DNA of 64,000 nucleotides from Streptomyces hygroscopicus subsp. hygroscopicus (GCF_030269125.1 NZ_BSSM01000005.1:310001-374000), one strand, 5' to 3'. Shown: positions 25,713 through 33,994, numbered from the stretch's first letter. Notes: generated by a model from the sequence alone, not told the origin. Program-made: numbers and translations.

Positions 25713-26987
25713 ATGTCCCTGGACAAGGACCTCGAGACCCGGGTGGCCCACGCCATGCGCCGCGCCGCCGGGGAGTTCCCGCCCCACTCCGCCGACCTGG
25801 TGCGGCGGTCCGTCGCCCGGGGCCGCCGGATGCGGTGGTACGCCACCGCCCGTATCGCCGTCACGGCCGCCACGGTGGTGGCCGTGGGCGGCACCCTGAT
25901 GGCCACGGACCCCTTCGGCGGTCACGGCGCCGGCACCCGCGACCAGGTGCGGGCCGGCGCTCGGGCGGCCTCCGGCGGGCAGCCGTCCTCGCGCACGCCC
26001 TCCTCGGTCAGCGGCGAGGAGATGGTCCGCACCCTCGAAGGTCTGCTGCCCGCGGGCGGCACCGTCTCCGCGGCGTCGGGCAGGGCGTCCGAGGCGGGCC
26101 CGCCGTTCGTCTCGCCGATGGCCAAGCTCACCTACTCCACCGCGGAGGGTTCCTCCGGCATCGACGTCACCCTCGCCCGGCTGGACCCCGGTATCCCCCG
26201 CGACCAGCAGGGCAACGGCGGTTGCCTCCCGGTGGAGGTGCGTCCCTACGACACGTGCACGACCGAGAGGCTCCCCGGGGGCGCGGTGCTCAACACGACC
26301 AGGTCCTTCACGTACCCGAGCAGCGAAACCGGGCAGAAGCGCTGGTACGTGGTCCTCACGAGGACCGACGGGGTCCAGCTGACGGTGGAGGAGTTCGGCG
26401 GGGGCGACGAGAAGGGCTCGTCCGGCGGGGCCGATCCGCTGCTGTCCATCGCCCAGCTGACCTCGATCGTGCGCAGCCCGGCGTGGAACAAGGCGATCAG
26501 CGCGCTGCCGGTCCCCGCCGAAGGGTCCCCCTCCGCCGCCGAGCCGCGGGTGTCCGGCGCCCGGATGACCAGGGTGCTGAAGTCCCACCTGCCCCGGACC
26601 GGGACCGTCTCCGACGTGAACGCCGGTGACGGGATGGTCCAGTTGGTGTACGACGACGGCCACGGGAAGAGCATGGTCGAGGCCGACGCGCAGTACGGCA
26701 TGACCGCCGCCCTGGCCGGGCACATGGGCTGCGCCGGCGTCCCCGGTCACTGCGAGGCCACGACACTGGCCGACGGCACGCGGATCAAGAAGGTCCGGAG
26801 GCCGTCGGAGAAGGGCGGCGCGGCCCAGGTGTGGCTGGTCGACGTGCTGTACCCGGACGGCCGCCGGGTGGTGGCCCAGGAGGTCAACTCCTACGCGGAG
26901 AGCGGCCCGGTCACCCGTCCCCGGCCGGCGCTGGGCATGGCCGAACTCCAGAGCATCGCGCGCGACCGGCAGTTCGTCGCCGACTGA
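25713..26987 (+). CDS. Single-pass membrane protein next to the sigma factor, with a duplicated extracytoplasmic domain
   Basis: A 424-aa protein: a basic N-terminal cytoplasmic part of about 45 residues, one membrane helix (IAVTAATVVAVGGTLMA), then a large exterior region. The exterior holds two related copies, beginning GEEMVRTLEGLLPAGGTVS and ARMTRVLKSHLPRTGTVS, each ending in a similar LSIAQLTSIVRSP / GMAELQSIARDR helix. Position right after a SigE-family gene suggests an anti-sigma or sensor role, but no zinc anti-sigma motif is present. Confidence 0.72.
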   Translation: MSLDKDLETRVAHAMRRAAGEFPPHSADLVRRSVARGRRMRWYATARIAVTAATVVAVGGTLMATDPFGGHGAGTRDQVRAGARAASGGQPSSRTPSSVSGEEMVRTLEGLLPAGGTVSAASGRASEAGPPFVSPMAKLTYSTAEGSSGIDVTLARLDPGIPRDQQGNGGCLPVEVRPYDTCTTERLPGGAVLNTTRSFTYPSSETGQKRWYVVLTRTDGVQLTVEEFGGGDEKGSSGGADPLLSIAQLTSIVRSPAWNKAISALPVPAEGSPSAAEPRVSGARMTRVLKSHLPRTGTVSDVNAGDGMVQLVYDDGHGKSMVEADAQYGMTAALAGHMGCAGVPGHCEATTLADGTRIKKVRRPSEKGGAAQVWLVDVLYPDGRRVVAQEVNSYAESGPVTRPRPALGMAELQSIARDRQFVAD

Positions 26988-27137
26988 CCGGCACGGACGA
27001 CGAGCGGGCCGCGCGGGCACGGCGACGCGGCGGTGGGGGGAGGCAGGCGGGTCCGGGGCGGTCGGTGCGAGGACGGCCCCCGTCGGCGGCAGGAGTTGTC
27101 GTCCCTCTTGCTTGCTCACCTTTTCCACAGGAGCTCC

Positions 27138-27499
27138 ATGAGCCTCAAGCAGGTCTCCGCCGTCGCGGCGATATCGGTCCTCGCCGGGCTGACCACGGCC
27201 ACCGTCGGTCTCACCGGCCCCGCCGCCTGGGCCGACAGCACGGCGGCGCTGCCCCTGTCCCACTACTCGCACATGCTGGTCGACGCCGCCCACCGGCACA
27301 TCTTCTTCAGCCAGGGCGCCGGTTCGACCGGCATCGTGGTGACCGACTCGACGCGCAGAGCGCCTCGACGGCCCAGCTGAGCCTCACCAACCCGGTCAAC
27401 CAGAAGTTCCGGGTGCGCTCGCAGTACGTGCACAGCGCGAAGGACGACACCAACCTGACCACGTGGAGCGGCCGGCTCTACCTCACGGTCCGTACCTGA
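27138..27499 (+). pseudogene. Secreted protein gene collapsed by internal deletion and frameshift
   Basis: The start is intact: ATG 27138 after CAGGAG, a clear Sec signal peptide ending near AAWA, and then SHYSHMLVDAAHRHIFFSQG, the beginning of a YncE/Ig-like surface-protein family I recognise only loosely. After VVTD, near 27345, the frame changes. The C-terminal part, from about 27350 to 27499 (STAQLSLTNPVNQKFRVRS, ending LYLTVRT), continues in another frame. The normal middle of several hundred residues is missing. Read as it stands, the 5' frame stops at 27380 after 80 residues. Confidence 0.65.
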
Positions 27500-27517
27500 G
27501 GCACCCCGGCGGCGAAC

Positions 27518-27550
27518 GGCCCGGACACGCGCGAGCGCGGTGTCCGGGCC
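27518..27550 (+). terminator. Hairpin after the collapsed secreted-protein gene
   Basis: GGCCCGGACA at 27518-27527 pairs perfectly with its complement at 27541-27550; the loop can extend the stem with CGC/GCG. It begins 19 bp after the former stop codon. Confidence 0.7.
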
Positions 27551-27595
27551 GGTGCGCCTGGCGCCGCCGTCACGGGATGGCCCAAGCTGGCCCGC

Positions 27596-28117
27596 ATGGA
27601 TTGGTTGCCACTGCTTTCCACCCTGGCCGGGGCCGCGATCGGCATCGTCGCCACGCTCATCGCCGATCGCAACCGGTGGAAGCGCGAGGACGCGAAAGAG
27701 GCCCTTCGGCTGCGGCTCGACATCTACACGCAGTACACCACCGCCGTGAAGGTCCTCGGCGAGACCCTGCGGGCCCTGGCCGAGCGGGAGCACGCTCGTG
27801 ACGACGAGCGGGCGCTCGCGCTGCGCGAGGCCTTTCGGGACTCGGGCATAGCCGTGGCGTCGGAACGGATGTGGCTCATCGCGCCCGAACCGGTCGTCAA
27901 GGCATCCAACAGCGTGTTCCACTGCCTGCGGCGCATCTGCGCCGGCTACGTCGACGGCACCGCCGTCAACAGCCCGGAGGATCGCGCCCGTTGGGAGGCG
28001 CGCGGCACGGCGGCCGCCAGGATGCGCAAGCTCATGCGCGAGGATCTCGGCGTCGGCCCCCTCACCGAACGCCACAGCCCCCTTCTCGACGACTACGGCG
28101 ACCCCGCCACGCGGTGA
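27596..28117 (+). CDS. Small membrane-anchored protein of unknown function
   Basis: A 173-aa protein with an N-terminal membrane helix (LLSTLAGAAIGIVATLIA) followed by an amphipathic, charged helical domain (WKREDAKEALRLRLDIYTQY). This pattern occurs in many short actinobacterial proteins without known role. No clear ribosome site precedes ATG 27596, but no better start exists. It stands alone between a terminator and a convergent gene. Confidence 0.65.
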   Translation: MDWLPLLSTLAGAAIGIVATLIADRNRWKREDAKEALRLRLDIYTQYTTAVKVLGETLRALAEREHARDDERALALREAFRDSGIAVASERMWLIAPEPVVKASNSVFHCLRRICAGYVDGTAVNSPEDRARWEARGTAAARMRKLMREDLGVGPLTERHSPLLDDYGDPATR

Positions 28118-28231
28118 TCGTGACGGTGGCACCGGCCCTCATGAGACGGCACGAGCGCCCGGAGCGGCTGAGAGGGCGCGGACGCGCCGCACCGGAGCGG
28201 CCTTCGGACGCCGGCGAGCTGTGCGCGTGGT

Positions 28232-28990
28232 TCACTCCGGCACTTCGGCCGTGCCCCCGAGGCGCCCGGTTTCGGCGAGTGCCAGCATCCGTGCGGCGGT
28301 CAGCGAGTTCTCGGGATCAGCGGCGGCGGCCAGCAGCCGGGCGGCAGTTCCGACGGGCTCCTCGGGAGGTACGACGAGGAGTACCCAGCGTCCCACGGTG
28401 CCGCAGTCCAGAGTGATGGCATGCGCCTCGCCACCGGGGCCGGTCTGCTCCACGGCGATCTCCCGGTCGGGCGACATGACCGCGTGCGGGGCGTCGGGCC
28501 ATTCTCCCGGGTAGACGGTGACCCGTACCGCTGTCTCCGGCTCCGGTTCCAACGAGCTGACGAGCGAGGGGAGTTCGAGTTCCAGTGCGTCACAGCGGGG
28601 CCACCAGGCCCCGTCCAGCGGACCGTGGCTGACGTCGGGGGTGAGGGCCACGCGAGGCAAGGGCATGCGGTACGTGTGCGTATCGGTATCGGCCGGCGCA
28701 CCGCTGGCTTCCCGCGTGCGGCCCGTTCGTTCCTCCTCCTGCTCCTCCATCAGGCGGATGCCCTCGTGCGTCAGCGAGACGGCGGCAGGAGTCCGGTGCG
28801 AGGTCCAGTCGACGTCGATCAGGCCCTCGTCGGCCAGATAGGCGCAGGCGGCGGACAGGTCCTCGTCCGCCAGGCCCAGCTCGGCGCGGAGCGACGATCC
28901 GCTGACGTCGGGGCGGTTGCGTTCGACCGCCCCGTACAGGCAGCGCAGGACCGCCTTCCGGTTGTTCTTGCGTTCACGGAGTTTCGTCAT
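28232..28990 (-). CDS. Winged-helix / DUF5994-like fusion protein
   Basis: A 252-aa protein. Residues 1-85 look like a winged-helix domain (KAVLRCLYGAVERNRPDVSG, then YLADEGLIDVDW). Residues about 110-235 match the pattern of DUF5994 proteins (SHGPLDGAWWPR, RVTVYPGEWP, LLVVPPEEPVGTAARLLAAA). The combination of a DNA-binding-like head with this domain is unusual. The gene is followed upstream by the 86-aa gene at 29067 on the same strand with 76 bp between. The start ATG 28990 is the first credible one in a much longer open frame. Confidence 0.65.
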   Translation of the reverse strand: MTKLRERKNNRKAVLRCLYGAVERNRPDVSGSSLRAELGLADEDLSAACAYLADEGLIDVDWTSHRTPAAVSLTHEGIRLMEEQEEERTGRTREASGAPADTDTHTYRMPLPRVALTPDVSHGPLDGAWWPRCDALELELPSLVSSLEPEPETAVRVTVYPGEWPDAPHAVMSPDREIAVEQTGPGGEAHAITLDCGTVGRWVLLVVPPEEPVGTAARLLAAAADPENSLTAARMLALAETGRLGGTAEVPE

Positions 28991-29066
28991 GGCTGTGGTC
29001 TCCGACGTGTCGACGGCCGTGCGAGGACGGACGCGATGGCGGATTCTGCGGCGGTGTGTCTCCGGA

Positions 29067-29327
29067 TCACACCTCGTCGGCATGTGTCTGTGCCTGCTCC
29101 GTCGACTTGCTGGCCGAGAGCCAGGACCGTGCGGGTTCCGAGGCATGTGCGGTGTCGAGGGTGAGATGGAGCCGGGTCCCTCCTTCGCGGCCGGCGGGGT
29201 AGCTGCGCTGCTCGGTCGAGGCGAAGCAACGGCGGAGCACTTCGGCGACGCGCCGGGCGACCTCCGGCGTCGCCGTGACGATGCGGACCTCGGCGTGGCC
29301 TTCGGGCGGCAAGGGCTCGTGCTCCAT
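29067..29327 (-). CDS. Small unknown protein (86 aa)
   Basis: A short soluble protein with an alternating alpha/beta pattern (AEVRIVTATPEVARRVAEVL, then RLHLTLDT), similar to small Streptomyces proteins that sit near DUF5994 genes. ATG 29327 has an excellent ribosome site, GGAGG, six bases upstream, which fixes the start despite a much longer open frame. Probably co-transcribed with the winged-helix/DUF5994 gene. Confidence 0.7.
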   Translation of the reverse strand: MEHEPLPPEGHAEVRIVTATPEVARRVAEVLRRCFASTEQRSYPAGREGGTRLHLTLDTAHASEPARSWLSASKSTEQAQTHADEV

Positions 29328-30052
29328 ACGGACCTCCTGGTCGGCGACGGGCAAGAAGTACGCATACGGCTCCTGCCCGGACACCGGACGACGGTGCGGC
29401 GTGTCTCCGCGTCTGGCCCCTTTCCTGAAGGGTATGCCCGGGAGGACGCGGTGGCGTGCCCCCGGCGGTCCGGCCGGGGCACGGGGAGGCACCGGGGCCC
29501 TGCCGAAGGCATCGCCGGTCCGTGGCGGGCGGCCGCGACGGACCCGTGCGGGTGATCTGCTTCCGGGCGCCACCCGGCCCGTTCCGGTGCCGGCCCCGGG
29601 CGCGACCCGTTGTCGATCAGGGCTCGCCTCCGGCGCCGGGAGCGGGCGGTACGCGGCGGACGACCGCCGAAGCGAGGCGGGCGGCGCGGAGCAGTCCGGT
29701 CCGGATTCGAGGTACCGGGGGTTTCCCGGCGGGGCCGGCAGCAGGGGGCGGCGGGTGCCCGGCACTGGGCCGGTGAGGTGTCCACCGGGCCCGGACGGCG
29801 CGCACCGGTCGCGGCCCTGACCGGTTCCCCGCGGCGCGGGCAGCGGGGCGGTGCTCGTCCCGGGGTCCGCTCGACGGGGCCGGTGCGGTGCTCGTCCCGG
29901 GGTCCGCTCGACGGGGCTGGTGCGGTGCACCGGACGCGCGGGAGCCGGGCCGACATGATCCTTTCGCCGCCACGAAGCCGACCGCCGTCCTCCACCCGCC
30001 CGGCGATCTCCGGGCCGTGCCTCTCCGTCGGACGCCGTGCCGCGCCCGGGTC
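29328..30052. other. Gene-free spacer of about 725 bp with a tandem repeat
   Basis: No frame in this stretch has a ribosome site plus protein-like composition. It contains the 37-bp tandem repeat listed separately and scattered short inverted repeats. A GGGTAT element near 29431 on the plus strand resembles the -10 of general-stress promoters but leads to no gene. Confidence 0.4.
29848..29921. repeat. 37-bp tandem direct repeat, two full copies
   Basis: Copies at 29848-29884 and 29885-29921 differ at one base (C/T near the end), and a third begins with GCGGTGC. Each contains GTCCCGGGGTCCGCTCGACG. The near-identity implies a recent duplication; the location is non-coding, upstream of the convergently read MerR-like gene's 3' end. 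Confidence 0.85.
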
Positions 30053-30397
30053 TCAGCCGGAGCCGGAACCGCCCGTCGCCCCGCCGGCGGCACGGCGGTA
30101 CTCGGCGTTGATGCGCTGCGCCTCCTCCAGCTGGTCCTCGAGGATGACGATGCGGCATGCGGCCTCGATCGGGGTCCCCTTGTCGACGAGTTCGCGCGCG
30201 CGGGCGGCGATCCGCAACTGGTAGCGGGAATAACGGCGGTGTCCGCCCTCCGAGCGGAGGGGAGTGATCAGCCGGGCCTCACCGATGGCTCGGAGGAAGG
30301 CCGGGGTGGTGCCGAGCATCTCGGCTGCCCGCCCCATCGTGTACGCGGGGTAGTCGTCGTCGTCCAGACGATCATTCAGGGGGTTGTCCGATGTCAT
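30053..30397 (-). CDS. Short MerR-like DNA-binding protein (copy 2)
   Basis: A 114-aa paralogue of the protein at 15923-16261. It keeps the acidic DDDDYPAYTMGRAAEML start, the LRSEGGHRRYSRYQLRI wing and the LEDQLEEAQRINAEYRR helix. It lacks an effector domain. ATG 30397 is preceded by GAGGTG. It lies downstream of a structured leader region and at the edge of the second cold-shock cassette, so a cold-shock regulatory role is plausible for both copies. Confidence 0.85.
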   Translation of the reverse strand: MTSDNPLNDRLDDDDYPAYTMGRAAEMLGTTPAFLRAIGEARLITPLRSEGGHRRYSRYQLRIAARARELVDKGTPIEAACRIVILEDQLEEAQRINAEYRRAAGGATGGSGSG

Positions 30398-30422
30398 GTC
30401 ACCTCGCTGTGCAACGCGTCGA

Positions 30423-30454
30423 GGGGCCCTGGTGCCGTACGGCACCAGGGCCCC
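30423..30454. terminator. 32-bp perfect palindrome, probable terminator
   Basis: GGGGCCCTGGTGCC, a GTAC centre and the exact complement form an uninterrupted palindrome 25 bp upstream of the MerR-like start. On the minus strand it follows directly after the stop of the candidate gene 30464-30808, so it probably ends that transcript; as a perfect palindrome it could also be a protein-binding site. Confidence 0.65.
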
Positions 30455-30463
30455 GAAGGAAAT

Positions 30464-30808
30464 TCAACACCATCTGTCGGCCCTACTGCTGGGCCGGCCT
30501 TCTCTTTCCGCTACCCGGCCCGGCAGGGCGGAGCGGGGGATCGCAGCTGCGTGACCGGGGACCACCATCCATTCCGGGGTCTTGCGGTACCCGGGCCGAC
30601 TGTTTCTCGGTCCCGGGCGATCCTGATGGCGTCTGCTTCTTCCTTCCTTTCTCTTCTCACCGAACCACTGGGTGAACCGGTACCGCTGTCGGCGGCTCCT
30701 CGACGTGCGAGCCGCCCAGTGCGGCTCCCGGCTCCGTCGCCGCTCTGGCAACACCTCGGCTTCGAGGCTCGGGAGCCGCACTGACTTGCGTACTTCGTCT
30801 TCAGCCAC
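30464..30808 (-). CDS. Candidate Arg-rich protein (114 aa) in the cold-shock region
   Basis: A minus-strand frame from GTG 30808 encodes a basic protein starting MAEDEVRKSVRLPSLEAEV, with a middle rich in Arg (RRQRYRFTQWFGEKRKEGR). Third codon positions are mostly G/C, though less so than in neighbours. Supporting points are the terminator nine bases after its stop and a csp-like leader motif about 70 bp upstream. Against it are the weak ribosome site and the overlap with hairpins at 30718-30831. It may be coding, or the region may instead be structured RNA. Confidence 0.28.
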   Translation of the reverse strand: MAEDEVRKSVRLPSLEAEVLPERRRSREPHWAARTSRSRRQRYRFTQWFGEKRKEGRSRRHQDRPGPRNSRPGYRKTPEWMVVPGHAAAIPRSALPGRVAEREGRPSSRADRWC

Positions 30809-30900
30809 CCGCCAGTTCGTGTCTGGCGGGTCTCGTTCGACCCTCTCTACGGAATGAAGCGTACCCACGTCTGGGAAAAAATGTCTACTGGCAACTGTAG
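30718..30900 (-). promoter_or_regulatory. Structured region with a csp-like leader motif
   Basis: On the minus strand GTTGCCAGTAGACATTTTTT (30894 downward) matches the leader motif of both csp genes. Downstream lie a 9-bp perfect hairpin (ACCCGCCAG/CTGGCGGGT, 30807-30831) and a 13-bp inverted repeat (AGTGCGGCTCCCG at 30718-30730 with its complement at 30770-30782) enclosing a small CCTCG/CGAGG hairpin. This is more structure than expected by chance and suggests a regulated leader or small RNA. Confidence 0.45.
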
Positions 30901-31052
30901 TTTTCACACTTCCAGTGGAGGAGGAACCTTCCGGCGTCCAGCACTCCCCTCGGGGGCGGAGCCGCCTCCTGCCGCAGGTGCGGCCGTCTCCCGCAGGCGG
31001 TCGGGGAGAGGTGGGCGAACAAGCTCCACGGTGGGCGCATAAGCTCTGTCGC

Positions 31053-31427
31053 ATGTCGAACCCTGATGAGCTGCTCGTCGCCATTTCCGCAGCGGTGGAG
31101 TCCGAGCGAAGCAATCAGATGTCGCTGACCGTGGTCGTCGGCGGTGCCGTCCTCACCGGTCGGCTGGCTCCCGAGGCCGTGTGGAGGGAGCGGGTGGCGG
31201 AGGTCCTGAGGGACTCGGATCGTCTCGGCGTGTTCTCCGACGTCTTCGCCCGGGGCCCGCGAGGGTACCGGCCCGGCCGCGGCGAGTCGCCCACGCATCT
31301 GCACTTCCACCTCGCCCGGATCCTGCAGGGCAGTCTCGGGATCCCGGAGACGGGCGGCATGTACCGAGTCGCGATCGAGGACGTCAGCGCCTGGACCGTG
31401 GGCGATCTCAGCTACTCCGACCGGTGA
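31053..31427 (+). CDS. Small conserved protein, possibly GvpU-like
   Basis: A 124-aa soluble protein. The N-terminal ELLVAISAAVESERSNQMSL is followed by a strand pair VVVGGAVLTGRL, reminiscent of the gas-vesicle accessory protein GvpU and other small proteins with the LTVxVGGxVxxGxL pattern. No other gas-vesicle gene is nearby, so that name is not applied. ATG 31053 has no strong ribosome site. It converges with the SCO5918-like gene across a strong hairpin. Confidence 0.6.
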   Translation: MSNPDELLVAISAAVESERSNQMSLTVVVGGAVLTGRLAPEAVWRERVAEVLRDSDRLGVFSDVFARGPRGYRPGRGESPTHLHFHLARILQGSLGIPETGGMYRVAIEDVSAWTVGDLSYSDR

Positions 31428-31482
31428 GACGCCGCCCGCGCCCCTCTTCCGGCCGGCGCCTCCCGAGCGGACGGTGACGCAG

Positions 31483-31524
31483 CGGTGGGGGCCCTGCCGA
31501 CGCGTGTCGACAGGGCCCCCACCG
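31483..31524. terminator. Bidirectional hairpin between convergent genes
   Basis: CGGTGGGGGCCCTG at 31483-31496 pairs perfectly with its complement at 31511-31524; the loop contains CGACGCGTGTCG, which can extend the stem. It lies between genes ending at 31427 and 31552. Confidence 0.78.
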
Positions 31525-31551
31525 GGGTCCGAGGGCGGTTTACGCCGGTCC

Positions 31552-31872
31552 TCAGGCGGTCGTGGAGCCGGTGCCCCCGAGCGGTGCGGACGCCGCTCGG
31601 AGGGGAGTCGGGCCGTCCACGCCCACGGGCGCGGTCCCGGGCCGGCCGTGACAGGTGAAGCCGAGGCGCGTCATGGCCCGCGTGACTTCGACGGCGGTGA
31701 AGTCGCGCCGGTCCTGCCGGGTGACGACCTGGCCCACTTGCTTGACGGGGTAGCGGTGGCGGCCGATGGTCACGGACTCGCCCGTGACGGGCTCGGGCCT
31801 GACGCCCTTCATCGAAGCCAGCACCCCGCCCTTGGTCAGCTCGAACGGGTACCGGGCGATGACACAGCGCAT
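31552..31872 (-). CDS. SCO5918-family protein
   Basis: A 106-aa protein that I recognise as the SCO5918 family from its start MRCVIARYPFELTKGGVL, the EPVTGESVTIGRHRYPVKQVG core and AMTRLGFTC. The function is unknown. In Streptomyces this family sits beside cold-shock helicase/Csp genes, as here: Csp, DEAD helicase, CBS protein and this gene all lie on the minus strand from 34260 to 31552. GTGAGGC before the ATG is a modest ribosome site. Confidence 0.78.
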   Translation of the reverse strand: MRCVIARYPFELTKGGVLASMKGVRPEPVTGESVTIGRHRYPVKQVGQVVTRQDRRDFTAVEVTRAMTRLGFTCHGRPGTAPVGVDGPTPLRAASAPLGGTGSTTA

Positions 31873-31931
31873 GATGCCTCACAAAGGGGGGCCGGGGAAG
31901 GAGTGGAACGGGCCGCTCGGGCCGAGGCGGA

Positions 31932-32279
31932 TCAGCGTGAGCAGGTGGGTACGCCCGGAATCCGGTCGTACCCCCCGGCACCGCCGGCATGGGTGCCGGG
32001 CGAGGGCGGTGACCCGGTGAGGACGTCCCGCAGACGGACGCGGTCCGTGTACGTGGACGTCTCACGGAGAACGGTGAGCCGGACCAGGGAGATCGAGCCC
32101 GTGCTCTGGTCGTCCCCGTCGCACACGGTCAGGTGGTCGACCCGGGCACCCGCCATGACGGCCAGGGCCACCTCGACGGTCATGTCGTCACATACCCGAG
32201 GACCGTGCCCTTCGAGGTCGTCGGCCACGACCGCGGGGGCGGGGTCCGGCCGCCCGTACTGCATCCGTGCTGGCGTCAA
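31932..32279 (-). CDS. CBS-domain-like small protein
   Basis: A 115-aa protein whose residues about 28-90 fit one CBS unit: VCDDMTVEVALAVMAGARVD followed by HLTVCDGDDQSTGSIS and RLRDVL. CBS pairs bind adenine nucleotides; a single unit would act as a dimer. TTG 32279 is chosen for AGGAGA six bases upstream; ATG 32264 is an alternative. Fourth member of the second cold-shock cluster, 81 bp after the helicase stop. Confidence 0.7.
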   Translation of the reverse strand: MTPARMQYGRPDPAPAVVADDLEGHGPRVCDDMTVEVALAVMAGARVDHLTVCDGDDQSTGSISLVRLTVLRETSTYTDRVRLRDVLTGSPPSPGTHAGGAGGYDRIPGVPTCSR

Positions 32280-32360
32280 GGGTTTCTCCTTCGGTCGGGG
32301 CTGGTCGCTCCGCTGGCCGGGGGGCCGGCGGGAGGCCCCCTGCCGGGGGCCGAGGCCGGT

Positions 32361-33848
32361 CTAAGCGGGCGAGCCGCCGGGCTCCGGCCGGGCCGGGCGG
32401 CGCGCCCGCGTGCCCAGGGGCCGGCCCCGGCCGGTGCGGCCCCGGCGGTCCCGGGACTGCGAGGACGTGCGGTGGGGGCGCTCCACGACCGGTGCGGCGA
32501 TGACCACCGGGACACCGGAGGGCGCCTGCGCACCCGTGATGCGGCTCAGCTCCGCCTCGCCGGAGCGGACCGAGGTGATGCGCGGGGTGATGCCGGCCGA
32601 CGCCATCAGCCGGGTAACGCCGCGGCGCTGACCGGGGGTCACGAGGGTGACGACGCTGCCGGACTCGCCGGCGCGGGCCGTGCGGCCGCCGCGGTGCAGG
32701 TAGTCCTTGTGGTCACCCGGCGGATCCACGTTGACGACCAGGTCGAGGCTGTCGACGTGGATACCGCGCGCCGCGACGTTGGTGGCCACCAGCACGGTGA
32801 CGTGTCCGTCCTTGAACTGCGCCAGGGTCCGGGTGCGTTGCGGCTGGGACCTGCCACCGTGCAGGGCCGCGGCGCGGACACCGCTGTCCAGCAGGTGCTT
32901 GGTCAGCCGGTCCACGGCGTGCTTGGTGTCCAGGAACATGATGACCCGGCCGTCCCTGGCCGCGATCTCGGTGGTCGTGCGGTGCTTGTCGGCCTCGTGC
33001 ACGTGGAGCACGTGGTGCTCCATCGTGGTGACGGCACCGGCCGACGGATCGACGGAGTGGACCACAGGGTCGGTCAGGTAGCGGCGCACCAGCAGGTCGA
33101 CGTTGCGGTCCAGGGTGGCCGAGAACAGCATGCGCTGGCCCTCCGGGCGCACCAGGTCGAGCAGGGCGGTGACCTGGGGCATGAAGCCCATGTCGGTCAT
33201 CTGGTCGGCCTCGTCCAGAACCGTGATGCCGACGTCGTCGAGCCGGCAGTCGCCCCGGTCGACGAGGTCCCTGAGCCGACCGGGCGTCGCGACCACCACC
33301 TCCGCGCCTCCGCGCAGGGCACCGGCCTGTCTGCCGAGGGACACGCCGCCGACGACGGTGGCGAGCCGCAGCCGCACCGAGCGGGCGTAGGGAGCGAGCG
33401 CGTCGCTGACCTGCTGGGCCAACTCCCGGGTGGGAACGAGGACCAGGGCCAGTGGCCGGCGCGGCTCGGCGCGCCGGCCCGCCGTACGAGCCAGTACCGC
33501 GAGGCCGAAGGCCAGGGTCTTGCCCGACCCGGTGCGGCCGCGGCCGAGCACGTCGCGACCGGCCAGGGAGTTCGGCAGGGTCGCCGCCTGGATGGGGAAC
33601 GGCACGGTCACGCCCTCGTGGCCGAGCGTGGTCAGCAACGGCGTCGGCATGGCGAGATCGGCGAACGACTCGACGGCGGGCGACGCGGGCGTGACCGTCT
33701 TCGGCAGCGCGAACTCCCCTCGCGCGGTCTGCCTTTTTCCATGGCCAGGGGAGCGGCGCGGAACGCGGGAACGGTCCTCGCCGGAACTTTCCCCGAAGCG
33801 GTCGTATGCGCGCGTGGGGCGTGCGCGGGTGGAACGGGTGCGGTTCAT
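32361..33848 (-). CDS. DEAD-box ATP-dependent RNA helicase (copy 2)
   Basis: A 495-aa paralogue of the helicase at 13666-15249, with the same Q-motif, GRTGSGKT, DEAD (VLDEADQM), SAT and HRGGRTARAG motifs. The Gly-rich C-terminal tail of copy 1 is shorter and Arg-rich here. It starts MNRTRS after GAGGAAGG, 208 bp downstream of the Csp gene. Probably unwinds structured RNA in cold or after growth shifts. Two such helicase-Csp pairs 19 kb apart point to an old segmental duplication. Confidence 0.95.
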   Translation of the reverse strand: MNRTRSTRARPTRAYDRFGESSGEDRSRVPRRSPGHGKRQTARGEFALPKTVTPASPAVESFADLAMPTPLLTTLGHEGVTVPFPIQAATLPNSLAGRDVLGRGRTGSGKTLAFGLAVLARTAGRRAEPRRPLALVLVPTRELAQQVSDALAPYARSVRLRLATVVGGVSLGRQAGALRGGAEVVVATPGRLRDLVDRGDCRLDDVGITVLDEADQMTDMGFMPQVTALLDLVRPEGQRMLFSATLDRNVDLLVRRYLTDPVVHSVDPSAGAVTTMEHHVLHVHEADKHRTTTEIAARDGRVIMFLDTKHAVDRLTKHLLDSGVRAAALHGGRSQPQRTRTLAQFKDGHVTVLVATNVAARGIHVDSLDLVVNVDPPGDHKDYLHRGGRTARAGESGSVVTLVTPGQRRGVTRLMASAGITPRITSVRSGEAELSRITGAQAPSGVPVVIAAPVVERPHRTSSQSRDRRGRTGRGRPLGTRARRPARPEPGGSPA

Positions 33849-33994
33849 GTGGAACCTTCCTCGATGCGGGCGCGTATCAAGGAATTTCCGCAGCGGAACG
33901 AGCGGCGCAGAGAATCGCGAGAACGAGCCGAAACAGCTGGGTGGAAAAGCAGCTGGGTCAGAAAAGGCTGGGTGAATAACCCTGGAAACAGACC

